From positions 62,001 through 126,000 of the forward strand of contig JBEWZL010000124.1 of assembly GCA_045837725.1 (NCBI GenBank): a stretch of 64,000 nt of DNA. Direction: 5' to 3'. Each line of letters opens with the position of its first letter. Within the stretch, counting starts at the first letter, position 1. Shown here piece by piece: positions 55,576 through 64,000 of this stretch. Made by a program: the position numbers and the translations under genes. Source of the stretch: Vermamoeba vermiformis (Eukaryota > Tubulinea > Echinamoebida). The notes below the pieces were generated by a model, which was not told the origin of the DNA, did not search any database, and saw nothing but the letters and a program-made list of their open reading frames with translations.

Positions 55576-58438
55576 TTTACTCATCGTCAGCGGGCTTGGA
55601 CTTCTTTTTGGGTCTGTCGTCACTGCCGGTCGATTCTCTCTTTCGCTTCTTCTCTATTATACAATGAATTAGCATATTATTCAACGTCTATTAATAGTCG
55701 AATCACTTGTTGTTCTGAAAGAGGTACTTCACAAACTTTTTTTCGTCGTGTACCGGATCGAGATCGAACAAGAAGCTATTTTGGATGCCAATAGACTTAC
55801 CTTTCTTATGCTTCTTCTCTTTCTCACCAGACTCTTCGTCATCATCGTCAGATCCGGAGCCTCCGCCTTCACTAGAGATCTCGTGATCGTCCTCTTCTTC
55901 CTCTTCGTCCTCGCCAACAGCAAAATCGTCGTCTTCGCTCTCTATAATATGAATATATGATTAATATATGAAATTAGCGATTGCAATGCGGAATTAATGT
56001 CGGATCAGCGCCGCTGTCGTGCACAAGCAAAAGAATTAAAATAGCGGATCTTCGGAGATTGAATTCGTTACCTTCTTCGAATCGTTGCATCTTCAAGTCT
56101 TGTTGGACCTTGAGACGAGTAGTAGCAGCGCTCTTTCTTTGTCCGTATTTCTTGGCTGTTTCAGGACGATCGTCGCTACGTGAACGGATTAGATCACATC
56201 CGAAACTGCAACGCTTCTCTTTTCGACTTACGCAGCAGGAGCACCATCTCCAGCTTCTTCATCGCTTTCGTCGGCCAATTGCACGGGTCTAGCTTGTGAC
56301 TAAACAAGTTGAAATTAGTTTTTGAAACCCACATCTCTCGTGGCGGGAACTTACCGCTGTGCCATCAGTAAGGATTTTCAAGCCCTTAGTAGACAAGTAG
56401 TTGTAGAGAGAGGCATATTCGTTTCTAATAATCACGTTATTAATACCAAGCACAAGTTTGAAACCGGATCTTACCTTTGAATGGATGTGAAACTGAAAGA
56501 GGAACCGTTCTTCAATGTAGCAACCAAATCGAACGTTCTGTTAGTGTTTGCACCGTCTGTTCCAATACGAGAGAACTCAATATTATCGACTTCCTCGAAT
56601 CTAAAAGAATAATTTAGTTTCGCGTAACGGATCGAATAAATGATTTGAAATACCTGATATGAGTTGCTGGCTTGTGGACGAAGAACAAGCTTCTGTCCAA
56701 CAAGAACAAATAACCTTCTGAAGCTCTCAGCGATGACTTAATGCCCGATCCGGCGCCACCAGATGCGCTGATGAAGTTCTTGGAGGGAATGGTGACCTTC
56801 TTTTCAGTGACTGTCTTGAACATATTCATAACGACTTGGTAGAGAGGACCTTGCACTTTAGGCTCTAATTGCTTCAAGCGCTCTTCTTTCTCGCTGCGAG
56901 TAGATCAGGTTAGTACATCCGACGCGAGACAGTAAATTACTCAAACGGCCAGTACTTACTCCTCAGCAACGTTAACGTCGGCCTCGATAAGCTCGTTCTC
57001 GGGGATTTGAATAACAATGTGAGGGTACGAAGTGTGACCTTGACGAATTGGCGGTTCCATGCTGATAACGAAGAATTGATGGCGCCTTAGAAGCAGAGTT
57101 AGTTTGATGCCCACAGTATACACGAGGTCTATATAAGAGTGTGCACGTACTTATCAGGCTTAGGCAACAAGAATAACCGAACAATATTGGAGTACTTGAT
57201 CTTGTAGTCGTAAGTCTTGCCGTGCATTTTCATGAACGTCGGGAACAACTCGACATCGTAACGACCACGTGGAGTGAGCACAGTGAGCTCTTCGAATGTG
57301 AGGATACCCTTGCCAGTGGCAGGAACGACGTCGGCACGAGTGGCAATAGTTGAAGCAATGACCTAAACACGTCCAAAATTAACAAAAAGATGAAGAAAAA
57401 TCATTGGTGTTGATGTGTCAGATTAAAGAGCACGATTGGTAAAGTACTATTCTATGTATTATGAGAGCAGAAGTCATTAGGACGTACCTCAGCTTGAGTT
57501 TTCTCGTCAGCAGCGGCCGCTTCTTCGCCTTCAGGAGCCTCGCCGTTGGTGTTCTCTTTGACATTCGGTACGTACAATCTCATTTCTACGAGTGATTCGG
57601 CCTAAAGTATAATGTAAATTAGTTCGCTGGTTCTGTTACGAAAGTAATAAAAATTTGTTGCGAGGATGGATCTTGTCGCAATCATGACTGCCTCGATAAT
57701 ATAAGGTATTCGATAAAGATCACGTACATCATCTCCGGCTGTGTCGTCGTGGTGGAATTCGATTTGAACTTCGTTTTTGGCGGGATTAGAGCTCTGAGCA
57801 ACTTCGTTCAAAGGCAACTCGAACGCGCGCTTGTCGTCCACGAAGAAAGTCAAGACGCGACCCTCTATTTTTAGACTGCCCGCGTTGCTGCCCTTAGTTG
57901 AAATCTCCATAAGTTTGGGATCGATCGAATAATTTTCCTTAATAAATTGGCTCAAGTTCCTTTGATCTGTCTCGTTGAATCCGTCGTATTTGTAGTTTGC
58001 ACCAGCTTTCACTGAAACTCGCAATTGATATTGACGAGAGTTGCGAGCCCATTGAATAGTATTAATATCGGCTCTGATAATGCTGAAGGTTTGACCGCCT
58101 TTGGATCTCCAAGCAATGCCATCCCTGTTCATTTTGAAAACACCCGACACCTAATAATTTAAAAATTGGTAAGAAATATTAGAAAAATTACGAAATAATC
58201 GCATTCATTAATTTATGCTAATATTACGGTGAAATACAGAAAAGTTATGTTTCATCCAATAATAAATTTCTCTAATTATTATAATAAATCATAATTAGCC
58301 ACAAATATATCGCAATAATTTAGTTGCTATTATTTTAATGAAATTTTCATTTTTCTTGTCAGATTTGCTGCTTACATTTCCCTTTCCGCTCAAAGAGATA
58401 TTGTTGTATTGAACGACTCCTTTATCTTGTTCGGCCAT
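55576..58438 (-). CDS. SSRP1: FACT complex subunit SSRP1/Pob3
   Basis: Starts MAEQDKGVVQYNNISLSGKG (ATG at 58436-58438). The N-terminal dimerisation domain contains VFKMNRDGIAWRSKGG, GANYKYDGFNETDQRNLSQF and KNEVQIEFHHDD. The SSRP1 PH domain follows (ILTFEELTVLTPRGRYDVEL, FMKMHGKTYDYKIKYSNIVR, RHQFFVISMEPPIRQG), then the Pob3 middle domain (MFKTVTEKKVTIP ... GIKSSLRASEGYLFLLDR, LFFVHKPATHIR, NEYASLYNYLSTKGLKILTD). The end is acidic (VGEDEEEEEDDHEISSEGGG) then Lys-rich (KKRKRESTGSDDRPKKKSKP). FACT moves H2A-H2B during transcription and replication. No HMG box follows, so it resembles yeast Pob3 rather than animal SSRP1, and a separate HMG protein may assist. About eleven exons. Confidence 0.93.
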
Positions 58439-58941
58439 ATTGAAGCAGTTGTGGGAGAGCTCGTTGATCGAGTGAATAAACTGTGGAGAAGTTCAAAAAT
58501 TTTTATTTTGCTGCCTAATTTTTGGCGCGTAATCATTTTTTGGGTCTCTTGTTCCAGCATAAGCATTAATTCACTCATCTGCGATAAAACACCACATACA
58601 TATTCATTAGGATGAATTACAAATTCAGTTGGGCTTTTATTGTTGCTCTGTAACGGTCATCTGGACCTGATTTGTTGATTTAAAACAGATACGAAGCAGC
58701 GGACACCCGATTATTGAAATGCACGCGCATTATTTATATATACAAATATGCAACATGTTCAGCCGACCACATGATTATTTGGTAGTTGAGGAGCAGATTT
58801 TATAAGGTAAGTCGGGGGCTCATTCGTGAGCTCGCTCAATTCAGTCTAATGCAAACACGTTGTTGGAGCTAATAGTACATTTTTATATTTTTTAATGAAA
58901 CAATGCTGTACAAGAAGAGATCCTTACTCCATCTCACGTTC
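58439..58941. other. Intergenic with an upstream open frame
   Basis: About 500 bp upstream of SSRP1. A minus-strand frame from an ATG at 58576-58578 (MSELMLMLEQETQKMITRQK, helical) overlaps the SSRP1 start in another frame. It may be an upstream ORF in the leader or chance. The rest shows nothing I can name. Confidence 0.35.
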
Positions 58942-59628
58942 TTAAGGGCGAACGCATTGAGAAGGTTGGCAAGGAGCGTCAGGGCAAGTGTGAGTAACAC
59001 GACGAGCGCAACCAGAGCGGCCAGTAACATAAGTGGGCCAGGGCAAGAGAGGGTTAGCACCTTCGTCGTAGTTCAAAACACCTTGTTGTTGCAAGAAGCG
59101 GACTGAATCCGACAACCATTCAGTGAACTCGGTGAATTGAGTACCATCGAAGTTGGTCTTGCCGAACCAAATGTCGTTGACGACGGATTTAACTCCGGCT
59201 TGAGTAGTTTGTCTGAATTGGACCTTGACGGCAACATTGCGAGTAACAGGGTCAATAGCAAAGCCGTTGGCTTCAATAAAGACTGAAACGTTGTTGGGGC
59301 GAGCAGTGGGCACGCAGTAGCTGTCGATGTCGGTCAAAGCAGCAGTGAGGCCGTTGTAGCGAGCGAAGAGGTAAGAGAAGAGCACATCTTGGTCAAAGAC
59401 TTGAATCATCTTGTTTCGGTTGCAAGTAGTGTAGGCTTCGGCAAAAGCGAAGATCGCGTTTTGAGCCTTGCGACGGTAGTTACCGTTGAAAAGAGGACCG
59501 GTGTAGATAACACCAGCAGGCAAGCTGAAGCGTCTGTAGTCATCATCATCGTCGTCGTCATCGTCTCGGCCAGCAACGGCGAATCCGATCACGCAGAGTA
59601 CGACAATAAGAAAGAGCTTTTTGTCCAT
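58942..59628 (-). CDS. Secreted NTF2-like (SnoaL-type) protein
   Basis: A single exon of 228 residues. The signal peptide MDKKLFLIVVLCVIGFAVAG is followed by a run of nine Asp and then a domain of about 140 residues with NTF2/SnoaL-like spacing: AIFAFAEAYTTCNRNKMIQV, FDQDVLFSYLFARYNGL, DIWFGKTNFDGTQFTEFTEW. The C-terminus is Pro/Cys-rich (CARRVTHTCPDAPCQPSQC). Codons are strongly optimised (GCT, GGT, CGT, ACT), so expression is probably high. The aspartate run may bind Ca2+ or mineral. A TATA box lies 63-70 bp before the ATG. The fold call is from pattern only and is moderate; no enzyme activity is claimed. Confidence 0.7.
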   Translation of the reverse strand: MDKKLFLIVVLCVIGFAVAGRDDDDDDDDDYRRFSLPAGVIYTGPLFNGNYRRKAQNAIFAFAEAYTTCNRNKMIQVFDQDVLFSYLFARYNGLTAALTDIDSYCVPTARPNNVSVFIEANGFAIDPVTRNVAVKVQFRQTTQAGVKSVVNDIWFGKTNFDGTQFTEFTEWLSDSVRFLQQQGVLNYDEGANPLLPWPTYVTGRSGCARRVTHTCPDAPCQPSQCVRP

Positions 59629-59690
59629 GATTGAGTTGTTGTGTATTGTACAAAAGTTTTTGATTGAATAAAGTAACGGTCCGAGTTCGC

Positions 59691-59698
59691 TATTTATA
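59691..59698 (-). promoter_or_regulatory. TATA box of the secreted NTF2-like gene
   Basis: TATAAATA on the minus strand, 63-70 bp upstream of the ATG at 59626-59628, followed by an A-rich leader. The match to the consensus, the position and the strong codon bias of the gene support it. Confidence 0.5.
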
Positions 59699-60300
59699 CC
59701 TTTCGTTTACGATAAAAATAATTAATTCGTATCCAAATGCGGAGATCTAGCCGTTATTAATTTTATTCCCTTGCCTTATTTGGACGCAGAAGCTAAGACA
59801 AAGACTAAAACTACGTTCGTCAACGGAACATTCTTATCGGAATACCGTCATTACATCATCTAACACGAAAGTTAAAACATTACGTCCAATTACATTGAAA
59901 TTACCATGAAGTTTTTCAGTATTTCATTGTAAAACATCTGTAATCGCGGAGATACAACCCGCCAAAAAAGGAAAGTATCCGATAAAATTAATTCTGTTCT
60001 CGTAATCTCCCAGTAAATACAAATATCTCGGCAGAATCGGAACGTTGTACCGCCGCTCGAAATCAAGTATTGCAAGAATTTCGTTTCGTGCTTTCGCATT
60101 CCATTTACGTGATCTACAAGACTAAGACCACCCTTGGTACGATCATGGTGAAAAAGGCAGCATACACAAAGATCCGGTTATCATGATACCGATAACCGAG
60201 CATGGGTTGCACTGATTCAACTTTTCGTTTACGAAACACGTATTATTATTCAGTAAGAATACAATGCACGGTGCGTGGCGCGCTCAAACGGTTCATAGAG
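59699..60300. other. Intergenic
   Basis: About 600 bp between the promoter of the NTF2-like gene and the 3' end of the PPEF gene. No coding frame with sensible composition and no repeat could be supported. Confidence 0.4.
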
Positions 60301-63300
60301 CTATTTTTGAACGCGTTTGCTGTCCGATTTCTTCACGCCATCGGATTTGCTAGAACTCTCGCTGCTCTTCGCTTCTTTTTCATTCTTAGCATCGATGGTG
60401 GCCTTATCAACGACCTCAAGTGATCTATTCAACTCTTCGTAGTCGATAAATCCATCGCCATCAATGTCGAACATGCGATGCAATTTCTTGATCTGAACGT
60501 CGCTCATCTTCTGGTTGTCAGGCAACACTACGTTCATGGCCCTAAGAATCGTTTTAAACTCTTCCACGTCGATTCGACCGGAGTTGTCGGCATCGCATTT
60601 CTTGAACGCACGGCGCAGCTAAAAATAACCAGCATTAAGTAAGACGAAAATAGATTCACAGCGGAGAAACGATATTCGTTTTAGCATATTCGGAATTCGC
60701 ATAAATTATATTACGGTGTCGTACCTGAACTTGACTTTTTCTGAGCGTGGCCAAGACGCGTTGCAAGGCTGCTTCTTCCCACGAGGTTGCAGCAGTGTCA
60801 ACGAAGCTGAAGGCTTTCTTGAATTCCTATATAGGCAGTAGCCGTCAGATACTATATGATATACTATATAGAGTTGAAAGATCTTACGTCAAGAGACAGT
60901 TTTCCGCTACCGTCTTCATCGATGTACGTGAACAATTTGTGACGTTGTTCCGATGTGTATTTTTCTTCCAGATTCCACAAACTAATGAAATCATATTAGG
61001 TCTCGGGCACTATATAAAGATATTATTATGAGCCTTACTTCTTCAACGCGTTCGAAAATTCTTTGTACGTAAGTTGACCGGTTCCATCAGCGTCAATTTT
61101 CTTGAAGATATCTTTCAGCTCTGAACCACGGCTAGCGATCAACAAACCAATCTCGTGCGTGGCTTGTTGAATGAATTCTTTGTCCTCGGGCTTGAGAATG
61201 CGATTGAACTTGACCGCAAATCTTTTTTCAAATTCGCTGTAGTCGATAGATCCGTCATTGTCTTCGTCAACGCTGCGCATAAAATCATAGATCTGTATGA
61301 GTATAATAAGGTTAATACTAGTTATTAGACATTACGAGTGTTGTGGATGAAATGTTTGAAATTTCCAAAAAAGGAAAAATTTCGGATCTGAGCTCGCTGG
61401 AGATAATTTTAACAATCGTACCTGTTCGTCAGACAAGCCAATATCTTTTTCCTTCAAAATCTGCGAGAATTCTTTGTAAGAAATCTTGCCGGAGCCGTCA
61501 GTGTCGACCGATGAAAATGCCTCTTTCAAGCTATTGAACTTGCACAAGATTTTAGCGCAAATATCTGAAACGACTTGTTTTCTCCAACGCGAGAGGACTT
61601 CCCTAAAAAGGAAATAAAAGCACGTTAGTCAAGTTTTGCCATAAGTACCAAAAGTTGATCAAACTTACTCGTCGACGTTGATCTGGTATCGAGTCAAAAA
61701 TTCAGTGTAATTGATGTTGCCATCGTCATCGGCTGTGGCCAAATATGGTTGTAACACTGCCCAGTTCAACGGCAACTTGAACACTTTGTTCATCACTGCG
61801 AAAGTTCCGTGTTATGAGATCTGCTTTAACAAGGTAATGTCTGAGGTGAACGTACCAGTGACCCACTCGTTCTTAATAACAGTGCCAGTGGCAGCTGGAT
61901 CAACGGCTTCAAATGCCATGGCGAGTTCGTGTCGATGTTCTACGATTCGTTCGCGCAGTTGTTGCAATGATTGGGACTTTTGTGTCTACACACATACAAT
62001 ATTAGGGTTTGTCAAATATAGTCACCAACGATTATAACATGAATATATATACGATGTATAGTCTATTGTTACCTTGTTGATTTTTTTGGTTTGCAAAGTA
62101 GCCACATCCGCGAAGAAAGATTTGAACTCAGGCTTGTACCTGTTATTAGCCTTATCTTCGAACACGGCAATAGCACCCTTATTGTTATTAGAGCCACAAT
62201 AATATGACGCTGAGAAGAGTGTATACAGCTTGTCTTCGTGCCAGCTCAAGTACCCTTCGTCCACGAGTTCGTGAGATCTGATCACGAGCTCCAAGTTGTT
62301 GTGCTTCAAAAAGTTACGAGTAGCAGCTGCTCCGAATCTAACTCCCGCGCCACGATCTGACGGCTCCCACTCATCGATTTCAACACTCGGGTCACTCCAG
62401 ATAACTTGTTCCATGATGTGTTGTTCGCGGGTTGAAATATGTTTGTGACGAGGCAAGCCAATCTTACGGTTGATACTAAATATAGAATACATTAATACCA
62501 TATATAGAATCATATTTAACAGGCGTTTATCTGTTGATCTAAAATTTTTTCGAATTTTTTAACTTACGATTGGATCTCCTTAATCGTGACATCGTTGAAG
62601 CTGAACAGGCCACCTATATTAATAAATATTAATATGATATGTATATAAAGATAGGAGCTGCCGTCTTACCGTGCAAAATGAACACTTTGTCTTCAATCAT
62701 CGCAGCCAAAGGCAACAACTTGAACGTGTCCTGAATGAGTTCGAAAATCTCACTGTCGTAGCGCTGTCGGATCTGATCTTCAAATTTGTACTTTTCGTTC
62801 ATTCTGCGTGCTTCGTGATTGCCACGGTTCAAGAACACATTGTTCGGGAACGCTGCAAAAAAAAAAACCCAAAAATTACTAAATTTGTTCTTAAAGCATT
62901 GTTTTTGTCATTACTATATGGTAATATCGTATTATCGTACCTAATCTCAAAGCATAAACCATGAACAAGACTTCAGGGCCGTGGAAACCTCTGTCTACAA
63001 AGTCACCGTTGAAAATGTACGAAACTTTCTCTGAGGGCAAACCTGCATATATAATATATATATTAGACACAATGCAAATATGATGCGTAAGAATTGAATT
63101 TAACGTACCGCCGAGATCCAACAAAGTAATCAAATCCGTTAATTGACCGTGAGTGTCTCCAACAACAATAACACGACCTATAAATAGTAATGCGTGCTAT
63201 TAATATTAAGTAGGTAAAATAAGATTAAATTAGCCTTTTCAGGAAAAGTTGAGAGTTTTAGCACGTGCTTTGGGTCATGTTTGAAAACGGTTCTAAAGTA

Positions 63301-64000
63301 TTCTACGTACCGCCCTTAGGAATAGGTACGCTAGATACGTTTGGAACGGCATCTAAATCCGTTTTAACGTGATTTAAAAGTTCGTAGGCGTATTTGTAGT
63401 GCAACAAATTGTTTTGTTTGTAATGATTCAGAAGGTTCTAAAAAACCGGTCAATATTAATAAAATATTATGATAATAGAACTATATCAATTTTATAACAT
63501 ACGGTAATGTCTTCGAGGGTTGGAGGAAACTTCAGATGCGGGCCTTTGTAGTCAGCGGGAATCTGGAATTTCTCCTCGCGTGTAACAGGCTTTCTGACCG
63601 GAATTGTTTGAAATACTATATCGCTAATGTCTCCATAGCAGTCTTCATTCGCAATAGTCATTTTTTCTAACGAGATGCGTTAGGAAGTTGTACAAATATC
63701 AAAGGTGGAATTCTACTGCAGTAAAGACTTAAAAATTGCAATATTAATATGATAATTCTTGGTAGTAATATAAATTAGCAATGATCACATTATTGAAGCT
63801 GTGTCGTTAGAGGTGGTTGAAGATCGAATAAATTTCAAAAAAAAAAAAGGGAATAAATATTTAGAAATTTGCAATTTACCTTCATGGTAGTCTAAATGAT
63901 TCCAAGTATCTTTGAATACATTTCTAATTAATTCTCGTTGCGACAGGTACCGTCTTGCGTATTTTTGAACAATAATCACGGATTTGACGTCGTATTTGCT
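60301..64000 (-). CDS. PPEF: PPEF/RdgC-type Ser/Thr phosphatase with seven EF-hand loops (N-terminus beyond right edge)
   Basis: The first exon in view carries an IQ motif (VIIVQKYARRYLSQRELIRN). A linker typical of PPEF follows (YKGPHLKFPPTLEDI, then NLLNHYKQNNLLHYKYAYEL). The phosphatase domain has all metal-site motifs: VVGDTHGQL, NGDFVDRG, LNRGNHEARR, FILHGGLF and VIRSHELVDEGY, ending in SASYYCGSNNNKGA. EF-hand loops come next: ADDDGNINYTEF, DTDGSGKISYKEF, DEDNDGSIDYSEF, DADGTGQLTYKEF, DEDGSGKLSLDEF, DADNSGRIDVEEF and DIDGDGFIDYEEL, most with good Ca2+ ligands. A Ser/Lys-rich tail ends the protein. It should be a Ca2+/calmodulin-controlled protein phosphatase. Animal PPEFs have two to four EF-hands, so the array here is expanded. 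About fourteen exons are in view. Confidence 0.93.

Noticed and set aside
58869-59060. Strongly hydrophobic frame (LMLLAALVALVVLLTLALTL) at the end of the NTF2-like gene, suggesting a membrane helix
   Set aside because: It lies one frame off. The reading frame actually used keeps the optimal codons (GCT, GGT, CGT, ACT) to its stop, while the hydrophobic frame does not, so the helix is a shadow.

Overview
The window is nuclear DNA of a eukaryote, most likely an amoebozoan of the dictyostelid or protosteloid kind. Genes are tightly packed on both strands and use the standard code. They are cut by many short introns (about 50-100 bp) with GTAAGT-like donors and a CTAAC/CTAAT branch site close to the acceptor. 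The gene content fits an amoeba: a class C receptor with a BMP-lipoprotein ectodomain (the Grl type known from Dictyostelium), an IP3-receptor channel, RhoGEF and Rab regulators, a BRCT/WGR PARP, a sedolisin protease, F-box/ankyrin proteins and several Cys-rich surface proteins. I see no bacterial genes, tRNA or rRNA genes, CRISPR arrays or intact transposons.

Layout. 1-2.0 kb: secreted EGF/PPC-repeat protein, cut by the left edge. 2.2-3.6 kb: Rab20-like GTPase. 3.7-6.1 kb: small coiled-coil gene, its decayed tandem copies and other relics. 6.2-7.3 kb: F-box/ankyrin protein. 7.6-10.7 kb: PARP. 10.9-13.2 kb: TPP1-like protease. 13.5-15.4 kb: unknown cytosolic protein. 15.6-17.8 kb: PSI-repeat membrane protein. 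18.2-18.7 kb: small Cys-rich protein. 18.8-22.7 kb: IQ-DH-PH RhoGEF with a Pro-rich tail. 23.0-23.9 kb: phytochelatin synthase. 24.0-25.6 kb: membrane-anchored F-box protein. 26.3-28.4 kb: Grl-type receptor. 29.4-39.1 kb: IP3 receptor. 39.0-44.2 kb: tandem array of four KCTD-like BTB genes. 44.2-45.5 kb: type I membrane protein. 45.8-47.4 kb: unknown protein. 47.5-49.5 kb: ankyrin protein. 49.9-52.0 kb: TPR protein joined to a flavin-monooxygenase-like Rossmann domain. 52.1-53.7 kb: mitochondrial stomatin-like protein. 54.2-55.3 kb: Cys-rich membrane protein. 55.6-58.4 kb: FACT subunit SSRP1/Pob3. 58.9-59.6 kb: secreted NTF2-like protein. 60.3-64.0 kb: PPEF-type phosphatase with seven EF-hand loops, running off the right edge.

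Functionally the window mixes signalling (receptor, IP3-gated Ca2+ release, Ca2+-regulated phosphatase, RhoGEF, Rab), chromatin and DNA repair (PARP, FACT), lysosomal proteolysis, metal tolerance and the cell surface. No shared pathway is implied by position, apart from the BTB array, which is clearly a tandem gene family. The most interesting signals are: an in-frame A AAA AAG slippery heptamer followed by a stem exactly where the IP3-receptor reading frame must shift by -1; the TPR/monooxygenase-like fusion; the membrane-anchored F-box protein; the conserved C-terminal domain of the BTB array; the seven-EF-hand PPEF; and GATC-rich introns. Four places need one extra base to keep the frame, so assembly deletions must be ruled out before the frameshift is believed.
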